Source: Halomonas sp. Y3
Lineage (GTDB): Bacteria > Pseudomonadota > Gammaproteobacteria > Pseudomonadales > Halomonadaceae
DNA length: 64,000 bases
NCBI RefSeq assembly: GCF_024137965.1
Contig: NZ_CP099975.1
Span: 1,116,001 to 1,180,000, forward strand
Direction of reading: 5' to 3'
A program made the position numbers and the translations under genes. Below are positions 7,891 to 15,930 of this stretch, piece by piece; the first letter of the stretch is position 1, and each line of letters begins with the position of its first letter. The notes below the pieces were generated by a model. It made no database searches, was not told the DNA's origin, and saw nothing but the letters and a program-made list of their open reading frames with translations.

Positions 7891-9285
7891 TCAGGCGCTG
7901 CCGGTGGCGAGGGTCAGCGGCGCCCAGCGGGGACCTTCGGGCGTGTCGCGCACCTCGGCACCCAGCTCGGCCAGGGCGTCGCGCAGGGCGTCGGCGCGGG
8001 CGAAGTCGCGCTGCCGTCGTGCGCTTTCGCGTTCGGCGACCAGCGCCTCGATGCGCGCCACCGGCAGGTCGGAGCGCCGGGGCGACAGCGCCGCCAGGGC
8101 CTCGGCGGGGGGCTGTTGCAGCAGGCCCAGTAGCCTGGCCGAGGCCAGCACGGCACCCTTGGCGCGGGCGCGCCCGGCGTCGTCGGCGGCGGCCTTCAGG
8201 TCATCCACCAGCCGCTGCAGGCGGGTCAGCGCCTCGGCAACGTTGAGGTCCCGGCGCAGCGCCGCCGTAAGCTCGGCATCCGGCGGCGTCGCGGGGTCCG
8301 CCTCGAGCCCCTCCACCTCGGAAAGCGCCCGATAGTGGTCGATCAGGGTGCGGCGGGCGCGCATCAGGCGCTCGCTGTTCCAGTCCAGGGGGCGGCGGTA
8401 GTGGGTGGCGAGCAGGGCCAGGCGCACCGCCTCCCCAGGGGCCTGGTCGAGCAGGTCGCGCACCAGCAGCACGTTGCCCAGCGACTTCGACATCTTCTGG
8501 CCGTCCACGGTGACGAAGCTGTTGTGCACCCAGGTATGGCAGTAGCGGGCGCCGTGGGCGCAGGTGCCCTGGGCGATCTCGTTCTCGTGGTGGGGAAAGA
8601 TCAGGTCCTGGCCGCCGCCGTGGATGTCGATGGTGTGGCCCAGGTGCTCGCCGATCATGGCGGTGCACTCCACGTGCCAGCCGGGGCGTCCGCGCCCCCA
8701 GGGGCTCTCCCAGCCCGGCTGCTCGGGCGCGGAGGGCTTCCACAGCACGAAGTCCAGCGGGTCGCGCTTGTAGGGCGCCACCTCCACCCGGGCCCCGGCC
8801 AGCATCTCCTCGGGGCGGCGCCCGGAGAGCTGGCCGTACTCGGCGAAGGAGCCGACCTGGAAGAGCACGTGCCCCTCGGCCTCGTAGGCGTGGCCGCGCT
8901 CGATCAGGGTCTCGATCAGCGCGATGATCTCGGGCATGTGCTCGGTGACCCTGGGCTCGAGGTCCGGCGGCAGCACGCCCAGCGCCCGCATGTCCTCGTG
9001 GTAGGCGTCGATATAGCGTTCGGTGATGGTGTGGATCGGCACCCCGGCGTCGGCCGCCGCGGCGTTGATCTTGTCGTCCACGTCGGTGAAGTTGCGCGCA
9101 TAGACCACCTGTGAATAGTCCTGGCGCAGCACCCGCGCCAGCAGGTCGAAGACCACCGCCGGGCGGGCGTTGCCGATATGGGCGTAGTTGTAGACCGTGG
9201 GGCCGCAGACGTAGAGGGTCACGCGGTCCGGCCGTTCGGTGCGCAGCGTCTCGCGGCGGCGAGTCAGGGTGTTGAAGAGTTGCAT
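7891..9285 (-). CDS. cysS: cysteinyl-tRNA synthetase paralogue CysS2
   Basis: Class I synthetase, 464 residues. Motifs are HIGN (HIGH equivalent) in [17 protein letters not shown] and KMSKS in [10 protein letters not shown]. Zinc-site residues are Cys in YVCGPT, Cys in WHVECTAM, and His/Glu in FPHHENE. The start at 9285 ([11 protein letters not shown]) is the family N-terminus. The HIG-x-ARP form differs from the E. coli HIGHGRT sequence, suggesting a divergent paralogue. It is 25 nt after hisI in the Zur-controlled operon. The thrS-cysS gap has a short direct repeat (GGCGCAGGARATAG). Confidence 0.92.
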   Translation of the reverse strand: MQLFNTLTRRRETLRTERPDRVTLYVCGPTVYNYAHIGNARPAVVFDLLARVLRQDYSQVVYARNFTDVDDKINAAAADAGVPIHTITERYIDAYHEDMRALGVLPPDLEPRVTEHMPEIIALIETLIERGHAYEAEGHVLFQVGSFAEYGQLSGRRPEEMLAGARVEVAPYKRDPLDFVLWKPSAPEQPGWESPWGRGRPGWHVECTAMIGEHLGHTIDIHGGGQDLIFPHHENEIAQGTCAHGARYCHTWVHNSFVTVDGQKMSKSLGNVLLVRDLLDQAPGEAVRLALLATHYRRPLDWNSERLMRARRTLIDHYRALSEVEGLEADPATPPDAELTAALRRDLNVAEALTRLQRLVDDLKAAADDAGRARAKGAVLASARLLGLLQQPPAEALAALSPRRSDLPVARIEALVAERESARRQRDFARADALRDALAELGAEVRDTPEGPRWAPLTLATGSA

Positions 9286-9310
9286 CGTGCTCCCATGGGT
9301 GGCGTTGGCG

Positions 9311-9724
9311 TTACCGGCTCGGCGGCGCGGTGATGACCTCCACCGCGTCGTCGCGAATGGCGTTGTAGAAGCAGTTGGGGCGGCCGGTGTGGCAGGCGGG
9401 CCCCTGCTGGTCGACCCGCAGCAGCACCGCATCGCCGTCGCAGTCCAGCCGTGCCTCGACCAGTCGCTGGCGGTGCCCGGAGCTCTCGCCCTTGCGCCAC
9501 AGGGTCTGCCGCGAACGCGACCAGTAGCAGACGCGCCCGGTGGTCAGTGTCTCCAGCAGCGCCTCGCGGTTCATCCAGGCCAGCATCAGCACCTCGCCGC
9601 TGTCGTGCTGCTGGGCGATGGCGGTGATCAGGCCGTCGGCGTTCCAGGGAATGGCGGCCACCACTTCGGCCAGCGCATGGCGCTCGCCGCGCTCGGCCTG
9701 CTCCAGCTGCAGCCAGATACTCAT
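9311..9724 (-). CDS. hisI: phosphoribosyl-AMP cyclohydrolase paralogue HisI
   Basis: Opens the purine ring of phosphoribosyl-AMP in histidine synthesis. The 137-residue protein keeps the catalytic metal ligands: Cys in EARLDCDGDAVL and the pair in ACHTGRPNCFYN. It is HisI only, with no fused HisE. The ATG at 9724 overlaps the folE2 stop, so translation is coupled. The neighbours (folE2, cysS, thrS, pyrC) are not histidine genes, which marks it as a zinc-limitation paralogue rather than the housekeeping copy. Confidence 0.93.
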   Translation of the reverse strand: MSIWLQLEQAERGERHALAEVVAAIPWNADGLITAIAQQHDSGEVLMLAWMNREALLETLTTGRVCYWSRSRQTLWRKGESSGHRQRLVEARLDCDGDAVLLRVDQQGPACHTGRPNCFYNAIRDDAVEVITAPPSR

Positions 9725-10620
9725 CACGTCTCCTGCCAGTTCCACTGGCTGCGCGCCACGGCGTCGTGGGCGTGCAGGCTCTCGGCGTGCACCACGCGCA
9801 GGGAGAAGCCCTCGAGGCCGGGCTGGTCGCGCAGGGCGTGGTGCAGGCGCCGGGCGGCATCCTCGCAGAACATCAGGTTCTGGCCGTTGGCCAGGGCGAA
9901 GGCCTGCTCGTCCACGCGCTTCACGGCGGTCTGCAGGGCGGTGCCCAGCGCCTGCTCCACGCGGTCGACCAGCGCCAGCAGCGGCAGCGCCGCCTGGCCG
10001 GCGTCGAGGCGCACGGCCAGGTGCGCCTGGCTGCGCTGGCTGTGGGGCGTGGCCAGCACGCCCTGGTCGCTGCCCAGCCAGGCCCTGACCGACTCGCGGG
10101 TCACCGGCATCTCGGTAAAGTCCTCGTCGAAGGCCTGCTGGATCAGCTGGCGGGCCAGGGCCGCCGAGCAGGGGCAGGTGGAGGAGTAGCCCACGCTCAG
10201 CTCGAGGATGGCGTGCAGGCCCTGGGCATCACGGCGGCAGCGCAGGGTAAAGGGGTAGGTCTTCCAGCCCGACAGGGGGCTGATCAGCGCCGGGCGGCGC
10301 AGCAGCGCTTCCCCCTCCAGGTCGAGAAAGGCGCGCTTGGCGAGCCCCTCGTGGCTCTCCAGAAAGGCGTCGAGCACCGCGGCCACCCGGGGCAGCGAAA
10401 GCTCCTGATCTTCCAACTCGGCCAGCGCCAGGTAGAGGCGCGACATATGGATGCCGCGGGCGGTGGGATCATCGAGGCTGACGCCCGCCGAGGCGCGGCC
10501 GGCGATGGCCTGGCCGGCCACCTTGAGCGGCAGGGCGATGCCCTCCATGCCCACCCAGCTCAGGGTGCCGAGGCGGGTGGAGGGCGAGGCCGCGATATCT
10601 TCCAGAGGTTGCTTGTTCAT
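9724..10620 (-). CDS. folE2: GTP cyclohydrolase FolE2 (type IB)
   Basis: Makes 7,8-dihydroneopterin triphosphate from GTP, the first step to folate. FolE2 replaces zinc-dependent FolE under zinc limitation and can use other divalent metals. The 298-residue protein has family features: the STRLGTLSWVGMEGIALPL start region, GIHMSRLY, and the Cys in VGYSSTCPCSAALARQLI. It is the first gene of a five-gene minus-strand operon; the Zur box 33 nt upstream is shared with the divergent transporter gene. Confidence 0.96.
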   Translation of the reverse strand: MNKQPLEDIAASPSTRLGTLSWVGMEGIALPLKVAGQAIAGRASAGVSLDDPTARGIHMSRLYLALAELEDQELSLPRVAAVLDAFLESHEGLAKRAFLDLEGEALLRRPALISPLSGWKTYPFTLRCRRDAQGLHAILELSVGYSSTCPCSAALARQLIQQAFDEDFTEMPVTRESVRAWLGSDQGVLATPHSQRSQAHLAVRLDAGQAALPLLALVDRVEQALGTALQTAVKRVDEQAFALANGQNLMFCEDAARRLHHALRDQPGLEGFSLRVVHAESLHAHDAVARSQWNWQET

Positions 10621-10652
10621 GAAGGGCTCATTCGGTGATTGCGGCTGTAAAT

Positions 10653-10665
10653 GTTATAACATAAC
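10653..10665. promoter_or_regulatory. Zur box between folE2 and the divergent NicO-family transporter
   Basis: GTTATAACATAAC, extended to AATG on the left and ATTTT on the right, is the best match in the window to the Zur consensus. It lies 33 nt upstream of folE2 (minus) and 48 nt upstream of the plus-strand gene at 10713, so one site could control both directions. Confidence 0.92.
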
Positions 10666-10712
10666 ATTTTGCATCGACCGATCACCAGTCAAAGGCCTAC
10701 CCGAGGTACACC

Positions 10713-11927
10713 ATGTCGCGTCACGCCAGCTCGCTTCCTTCGTCTGCCGATCCGGCCGGCGGTTTCCACCGGCTGAGAGGTTTCCTGACCCGCCACCGAT
10801 GGCGGCTGGGCGGTCTGGCGCTGCTGGTCATCGTGGCCGCGCTGCTGATGCAGCTGGGCGTGATGCGCGGCCTGAGCCTGCAGATCCTGGCCTGGCAGCG
10901 CGAGCTTCACCGGGCGCTCACCCTGGCGGTGAGCGGCTGGTCCGAGACGCCCAGCTGGGCCACCGCCGGCTGGCTGCTGGCGCTGAGCTTCGGCTATGGG
11001 GTCTTCCATGCCGCCGGTCCCGGCCACGGCAAGGCGGTGCTCTCCACCTACCTGGTCTCCCAGGGGGGTGGCCTCAAGCGCGCCCTGGGGCTCTCGTTCA
11101 GCGCTGCCCTGCTGCAGGGCATGATGGCCATCGCCATGGTGCTGGTGCTGGTGCAGGGCCTGGGCTGGCTGACGCGCCGGGCCGTGGGCAGCGTGGCGAG
11201 CCTGGAGCTGGCGAGCTTTCTGATGGTGGCGCTGCTGGGGGCCTGGCTCTGCCTGAGGGCCTGGCGGCTGCTGCGGCGCACGAAGGCCAGCGGCGATCAC
11301 GGCCAGCAGGATCACCGCCACGCCCACCGCCACGCTCACCACCATGATCACGACCACCAGGGGGCTCACGGCCATGCGCACGCTCGCCGCCATGCCCATG
11401 CCCATGACCACAGCCACGCCCATGACCACAGCCATGAACATAGCCATACGCATGATCACGGCCACGCTACGCATGATCACGGCCACGCCCATGGGCACGC
11501 TCACGGCCATCAGCACGATGGTTGTGGCTGCGGGTCGCGCCACCATATCGCCCCGGAGGAGGTCGGCAACTGGCGCACGGCGCTGGCCACGGTGGTGGTG
11601 ATCGGCCTGCGCCCCTGCACCGGCGCGGTGCTGATGATGGGGGCGGCCAGCCTCTTGGGCCATGCGGCCCTGGGGGCCGCGGCGGTCATGGTGATGGCGC
11701 TGGGCACGGCGATGACGGTCTCGGCCCTGGCGCTGGCCAGCGTGCTGGCCCGGGACTGGGTCATGCGCCACTACGGCCGCTTCGCCGGCGGCGGTGGCGC
11801 GGCGCGCCTGGGGCGGCTAAGCGGCTGGCTGGCCATGGGAGGCGGCCTGGCGATTCTGTGGCTCGGCGCCTCGCTGGCCTGGCAGGTCGGCAGCGCGCCG
11901 ACGGGCGGACTGCCGCTGCTCTCCTGA
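10713..11927 (+). CDS. NicO/RcnA-family metal transporter with a His-rich loop
   Basis: Inner-membrane carrier of 404 residues with about 6-7 helices. The family signature HAAGPGHGKAVLSTYLVSQ lies in an early membrane segment (about residue 95). The central cytoplasmic loop (about 192-275) is dominated by His-Asp and His-Ala pairs and ends in HDGCGCGSRHH. The second half carries GLRPCTGAVLMM. NicO proteins move Ni or Co (RcnA is an exporter). The shared Zur box suggests a zinc-linked role here, such as uptake or metal balance; direction cannot be read from sequence. Confidence 0.85.
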   Translation: MSRHASSLPSSADPAGGFHRLRGFLTRHRWRLGGLALLVIVAALLMQLGVMRGLSLQILAWQRELHRALTLAVSGWSETPSWATAGWLLALSFGYGVFHAAGPGHGKAVLSTYLVSQGGGLKRALGLSFSAALLQGMMAIAMVLVLVQGLGWLTRRAVGSVASLELASFLMVALLGAWLCLRAWRLLRRTKASGDHGQQDHRHAHRHAHHHDHDHQGAHGHAHARRHAHAHDHSHAHDHSHEHSHTHDHGHATHDHGHAHGHAHGHQHDGCGCGSRHHIAPEEVGNWRTALATVVVIGLRPCTGAVLMMGAASLLGHAALGAAAVMVMALGTAMTVSALALASVLARDWVMRHYGRFAGGGGAARLGRLSGWLAMGGGLAILWLGASLAWQVGSAPTGGLPLLS

Positions 11928-11968
11928 AGGTGCCGGGACGCCGCGTTGACGCCTAGATGGCTTATATT

Positions 11969-11981
11969 GTTATGATATAAC
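11969..11981. promoter_or_regulatory. Zur box upstream of the outer-membrane/ABC operon
   Basis: GTTATGATATAAC, a close palindromic variant of the Zur core, sits 28 nt before the GTG start at 12009 in an unusually AT-rich stretch. It would control the plus-strand operon 12009-16798. Confidence 0.85.
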
Positions 11982-12008
11982 GTATATATAACCAGAGGAA
12001 GCAAGCAA

Positions 12009-13463
12009 GTGATCAAGAAGAACGTAAAGGGAACCCTCGCCGGCCTGACCACGGCCGCGCTGATCATGCCGACGCTGGCAATGGCAGAGAGCGGCGGAGA
12101 GCGCGACTGGGACATCGATGTCTCGCTGATTCTGGAGGGCTTCTATTTCAACGAAGTCTCCAGCGGCAACCAGACGCCGGCAGGCTTCTCGGACCACGAC
12201 CACGGTCATGACCACGGGCACGATCACGACCACAGCCTGAGCGATGGTTTCAATCTCGGGCACTCCGAGCTGGTGATCGAGTCGCGCCTCGGCGACCTGC
12301 TGGACGGCACCCTGCTGATCGGCTTCGACGAGGACCATATCGAGGTCGAGGAGGCCTATCTGGTCACGCGGGCGCTGCCGGCCGGCTTCCAGCTCAAGGG
12401 CGGTAAGTTCCTCTCCGACGTGGGCTACATGAACAGCCGACATCCCCACGACTGGGACTTTGCCGACCGGCCGCTGGTCAACCGCTTCCTGTTCGGCGAT
12501 CACGGCCTGCAGGAGACAGGGCTGCAGGCCAGCTGGGTGGCGCCGACGCGCACCTTCACGCGCTTCGGCGTAGAGGTGCTGCAGGGCGATAACGGCAGCT
12601 TCAACCGCTTTATGGCCGCGGGCGGCGGCCACGGCAATGGCCACGACCACGATCATGGAGGCGGGCACGACCACGGCCACGATCATGGAAACGGCCACGA
12701 CCACGGCCATGATCATGGAGGCGGGCACGACCACGGCCACGACCATGGAGGCGGGCACGACCACGGCCATGACCATGGAAGCGGGCACGACCACGACCAC
12801 GACCACGACCACGGCCATGGACACGGCGGCGCGCCTTACTCGCAGCAGAGCGCACCGCGCCTGTTTACGGCCTTCGTCAAGACGGGTCCCGACCTCGGCC
12901 CGGACCATGCCCTGCAGCTGGGGGCCTCCACCGGCTATAACCGTCAGGTCTCACGCGTGGAAGACCATGGGCATCACGCCCATGCCCTGGAGGGCGATGC
13001 CTGGTTTGCCGGCCTGGACCTGGCCTACCGCTACGACGCCGGCCGCGCCTATGGCCAGGGCGACTGGCGTGTGACCAGCGAATATTTCCACGTCTGGCGC
13101 AATCTCGACGAGCACGTCGAGCACGGCAGCTGGGAGAAGCGGGAGAGCCACCGCGAGCGCCAGGACGGCATGTACCTCGAGGCGGTCTACGGGGTAGCGC
13201 CTCGCTGGCAGGCGGGCCTGCGCACCGAGGCGCTGGGCCTGACCAACAAGGTGGTCGACTTTCACCCCACCGAGGTCGAGTCCCTGAGCACCTCTTATCG
13301 GCACAGCGCCCAGGTGACCTTCCGCCCGGTGGAGCCGGTGTTCCTGCGCGCCCAGCTGAGTCAGAACGACTTCGCGGCCGCCGGCGGGGAGCGCGATCGC
13401 GGGCTGGAGCTGATGTTCCAGGTCAATGTGGCACTTGGCGCTCACGGCGCCCACCGCTTCTAA
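12009..13463 (+). CDS. His-rich outer-membrane beta-barrel protein, Zur-controlled
   Basis: 484 residues with a signal peptide (basic start, hydrophobic stretch, cleavage after PTLAMA, about residue 26). The sequence then looks like a porin-type barrel: alternating amphipathic strands, an early ELVIESRLGDLLDG strand and a final LELMFQVNVALG...HRF strand with terminal Phe. Two His-rich inserts (about 58-77 and 204-277, in GHDHGHDHG repeats) would be surface loops able to capture zinc. The GTG start is chosen for its ribosome site (AGAGGAAG) and signal peptide. No plug domain or TonB box is visible, so it is not a classical TonB receptor. It heads a zinc ABC transporter operon. Confidence 0.82.
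   Translation: MIKKNVKGTLAGLTTAALIMPTLAMAESGGERDWDIDVSLILEGFYFNEVSSGNQTPAGFSDHDHGHDHGHDHDHSLSDGFNLGHSELVIESRLGDLLDGTLLIGFDEDHIEVEEAYLVTRALPAGFQLKGGKFLSDVGYMNSRHPHDWDFADRPLVNRFLFGDHGLQETGLQASWVAPTRTFTRFGVEVLQGDNGSFNRFMAAGGGHGNGHDHDHGGGHDHGHDHGNGHDHGHDHGGGHDHGHDHGGGHDHGHDHGSGHDHDHDHDHGHGHGGAPYSQQSAPRLFTAFVKTGPDLGPDHALQLGASTGYNRQVSRVEDHGHHAHALEGDAWFAGLDLAYRYDAGRAYGQGDWRVTSEYFHVWRNLDEHVEHGSWEKRESHRERQDGMYLEAVYGVAPRWQAGLRTEALGLTNKVVDFHPTEVESLSTSYRHSAQVTFRPVEPVFLRAQLSQNDFAAAGGERDRGLELMFQVNVALGAHGAHRF
12633..12830 (+). repeat. 30-bp tandem repeats encoding a His-Asp-Gly loop
   Basis: About five copies of a 30-bp unit (encoding GGHDHGHDHG-type decamers, with Gly/Asn/Ser changes), then shorter His-Asp runs. 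The units are in frame and very similar at DNA level, so loop length may vary by slippage or recombination without breaking the gene. Confidence 0.85.
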
Positions 13464-13473
13464 GGAGTATTAG

Positions 13474-14370
13474 ATGCGATTCATGCGCAATCGCGGCGTC
13501 GGGGCCCTGGCCCTGGCGCTCCTGCTGAGCCTGCCGCTGCCGGCCCTGGCGGCGCTGAACATCGTGGCGACCACGGCAAGCCTCGGGATGCTGGCCAACG
13601 AGGTGGGGGGTGAGCAGGTGTCGGTCACGGTGCTGGCTGCGCCGGACCGCGATGCCCACTACCTGGACGCGCGCCCGAGCTTCATGGCGGCGCTGCGCCG
13701 TGCCGATATGCTGCTGGAGGTCGGCGCCGGGCTGGAGGAAGGCTGGCTGCCCGCCGCCCAGCGTGGCGCCGCCAATCCGGCGGTCAACAGCGGCCGGGAA
13801 ACGCACTTCGTCGGTGCCAGCATCCTGCCGCTGCGGCGCTCCATCACCATGGATGGCCCGAACGTGGGGCACGTGCATGCCGAAGGCAACCCTCACTTCA
13901 ACGTGGATCCCATGCGCATGGCGTCGCTGGGCGAGGCGCTGGCGCGGCGGCTGGCGCGTCTCGACCCGGCCCATGCCGAGGCGTATCACGCGCGTGCCGG
14001 CGCCCTGGCGGAGACCCTGCGCGAGCAGACCCGGCAGCTGGCCGAGGGCGTGGCCGAGCAGCGCATCGTGGTCTACCACGAGGACCTCGACTACCTGGAA
14101 GAGTGGCTGCCCGTGGAGGTCGTCGGCTATCTCGAGCCGGCGCCGGGCATTCCGCCCAGCGCCCGCCACCTGGGCGAGCTGGTCGGCAAGCTGCAGGGCA
14201 CCGAGGGGCGCGTTCTCTATGCCAGCTTCCAGCCTGCCAAGGGGGCGGAGTTCCTGCAGCGTCAGCTGGGCTGGCCGGCGACCAGCGTAGCGCTGGAGCC
14301 GCAGACGCCGACGCTTGAGGGCTATCTGGCCCTGATGCGGGACTGGGTCGATGCGCTGGACGCGCGCTGA
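13474..14370 (+). CDS. second periplasmic zinc-binding protein (ZnuA/AdcA family)
   Basis: 298 residues with a signal peptide ending PLPALA. It keeps the full set of cluster A-I metal ligands: His in DRDAHYLDARPS, His in EGNPHFNVDP, His in VVYHEDLDYLEEW and an acidic residue near VALEPQTP. A GHVHAEGN segment supplies extra His. The ribosome site AAGGAG is 11 nt after the previous stop. It is followed at once by the ATPase gene. Unlike the protein at 1813 it has a canonical first His ligand, so the two importers probably differ in affinity or metal choice. Confidence 0.9.
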   Translation: MRFMRNRGVGALALALLLSLPLPALAALNIVATTASLGMLANEVGGEQVSVTVLAAPDRDAHYLDARPSFMAALRRADMLLEVGAGLEEGWLPAAQRGAANPAVNSGRETHFVGASILPLRRSITMDGPNVGHVHAEGNPHFNVDPMRMASLGEALARRLARLDPAHAEAYHARAGALAETLREQTRQLAEGVAEQRIVVYHEDLDYLEEWLPVEVVGYLEPAPGIPPSARHLGELVGKLQGTEGRVLYASFQPAKGAEFLQRQLGWPATSVALEPQTPTLEGYLALMRDWVDALDAR

Positions 14371-14976
14371 ATGGCCAGCGGCAGCGAGGTCGTGGCGCTG
14401 GAGCGTGCCTCGCTGGGCGTTGCTCGGGCTCTGGTCGGCCCTCTGAGCCTGAGGGTCTCGGCGGGAGCCCGGCTCGCCATCACCGGCCCCAACGGCAGCG
14501 GCAAGTCGCTGCTGCTCAAGGCGATTGCCGGCCAGGCGACGCTGTTTTCGGGTCGCCTGCGCTGCGCTCCGGGGCTGACGCTGATGCTGCTGGCCCAGGA
14601 AAGCGCCCGGCGCGAGCCCTGGCCGCTTTCCGGCCACGACTGGTTCGCCGCCATGGAGGTGGTGCCGCCCGCGCTGCCGCGCCTGGCAGCGCTGCTGCCC
14701 AGGCGGCTGGATACCCTCAGCGGCGGGCAGTGGCAGCTGCTGCGGCTGGCGGCGGCGCTGTCGCCGCCGCCCGGCGCGGAAGGGCGGGTGCCCCACCTGG
14801 TCATGCTGGACGAGCCGGCCAACCATCTGGATCACGCCGTCAAGGAAGCCGCCGTGGAGCTGATGACGGCGCTGGACCCGGGCGTCACGCTGCTGATGAC
14901 CGGCCACGACAGCGGCATGATCGAGGCCTGTGGCGCGACCGCTCTGCCTCTGGAGGCCTGCCTGGATGCCGCCTGA
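14371..14976 (+). CDS. metal ABC transporter ATP-binding protein
   Basis: ATPase of 201 residues, shorter than the usual 240-250. Walker A GPNGSGKSLL, signature LSGGQWQLLRL, Walker B LVMLDEPANHLDH and H-loop in LMTGHDSGM are present, so it should be functional despite its length. The ATG follows the binding-protein stop with no gap, and its 3' end overlaps the permease start by 11 nt. Confidence 0.9.
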   Translation: MASGSEVVALERASLGVARALVGPLSLRVSAGARLAITGPNGSGKSLLLKAIAGQATLFSGRLRCAPGLTLMLLAQESARREPWPLSGHDWFAAMEVVPPALPRLAALLPRRLDTLSGGQWQLLRLAAALSPPPGAEGRVPHLVMLDEPANHLDHAVKEAAVELMTALDPGVTLLMTGHDSGMIEACGATALPLEACLDAA

Positions 14977-15760
14977 CCTTCTCTGGCTGCCGCTGCTGGC
15001 CGGCACCGGCATGACCCTGCTGCTCGCCCTTGCCGGCGTCGGCCTCTTTCTGAAGGGCTCCGCCTGGCAGGCCCTGGCGCTCAGCCAGTGGGCCGCCGTG
15101 GGCGGCGTGGCGGCATCGGCGCTGACCTGGCCGGTGCTGCCCCTGGCGCTGGGAGTGAGCGGGGGTATGATGTGGCTGCTGCGCCTGCAGCGACAGGGCG
15201 AGCATGCGGCGCTGGCCAGCTTTCTGGCTGGCCTGGCCCTGGTGACGCTGCTGGCGGCCAACGCTCCCCAGGCGAGCCTGGCAGCGGCCCGCTGGGCCGA
15301 GGGTCAGCTCTACTTCGTGGCGCCGGCCGACGCCTGGGCGGTTGTCGGGCTGACGCTGTTCTCCCTGCCGCTGCTCCGGCCCCTCAAGCGCATCTGGTTG
15401 CGCTCACAGCTGCTGCCCAACCTGGCCTCCTGGGCGGTGCCAGGCCTGCCCATGCGCCTGGCGGAGGCGGTGTGGCTGGTCGCCGTGATCGTCATGGGCG
15501 CCATGGTGTTTGGCGTGCCGGCCGCGCTGTCGACGCTGCTGTTTCCCGCCTGGATCAGCGCGCTGCGGGCGCGCCACCTGCAGCACTGCCTGCTTCACGC
15601 CGTGCTGCTGGCGCTGGTCGCCTTTATGCTGGCCTGGTGGCTCAGCCTCTGGCTGGACCAGCCCTTCGCCCCCGTGCTGATCGTGACCCACGTGGCGGCG
15701 GGCATCACGCTATGGGCGCTGCGCTCCGTTCCCTCTTCAACTCGACGATCAACCCCATGA
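14966..15760 (+). CDS. metal ABC transporter permease (ZnuB-like)
   Basis: 264-residue ABC-3 type permease with about 7-8 hydrophobic helices (LLWLPLLAGTGMTLLLALAGVGLFLKG at the N-terminus, MGAMVFGVPAALSTLLFPAWISALRAR in the middle). The start at 14966 overlaps the ATPase 3' end. Its stop is inside the first copy of a 121-bp tandem duplication, in an ATGA that also carries a potential start. The C-terminal RSVPSSTRRSTP is encoded by duplicated sequence, but the first copy is uninterrupted, so the permease is probably unaltered. Confidence 0.88.
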   Translation: MPPDLLWLPLLAGTGMTLLLALAGVGLFLKGSAWQALALSQWAAVGGVAASALTWPVLPLALGVSGGMMWLLRLQRQGEHAALASFLAGLALVTLLAANAPQASLAAARWAEGQLYFVAPADAWAVVGLTLFSLPLLRPLKRIWLRSQLLPNLASWAVPGLPMRLAEAVWLVAVIVMGAMVFGVPAALSTLLFPAWISALRARHLQHCLLHAVLLALVAFMLAWWLSLWLDQPFAPVLIVTHVAAGITLWALRSVPSSTRRSTP

Positions 15761-15930
15761 CATCGACTGTGACAGGCTCCGCTTCAATTCCGTCTCGCGC
15801 CACTGCGCCCACGTGGCGGCGGGCATCACGCTATGGGCGCTGCGCTCCGTTCCCTCTTCAACTCGACGATCAACCCCATGACATCGACTGTGACAGGCTC
15901 CGCTTCAATTCCGTCTCGCGCCACTGCGCC
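15687..15930 (+). repeat. 121-bp perfect tandem duplication across a gene junction
   Basis: Copy 1 is 15687-15807 and copy 2 is 15808-15928; identity continues two bases further. Each copy holds the last codons of the permease and the ATGA junction (15757 and 15878). The unit is not a multiple of three, so translation starting at the first ATG leaves the methyltransferase frame, and the usable start is now the second ATG. The perfect identity suggests a recent event, or an assembly artefact that needs checking. Confidence 0.95.

Noticed and set aside
11290..11540. Periodic CAT/CAC repeats that might suggest a CRISPR or satellite
   Set aside because: They are in-frame His-rich codons of the NicO-family loop, with no spacer-repeat structure; the same holds for 12633-12830.
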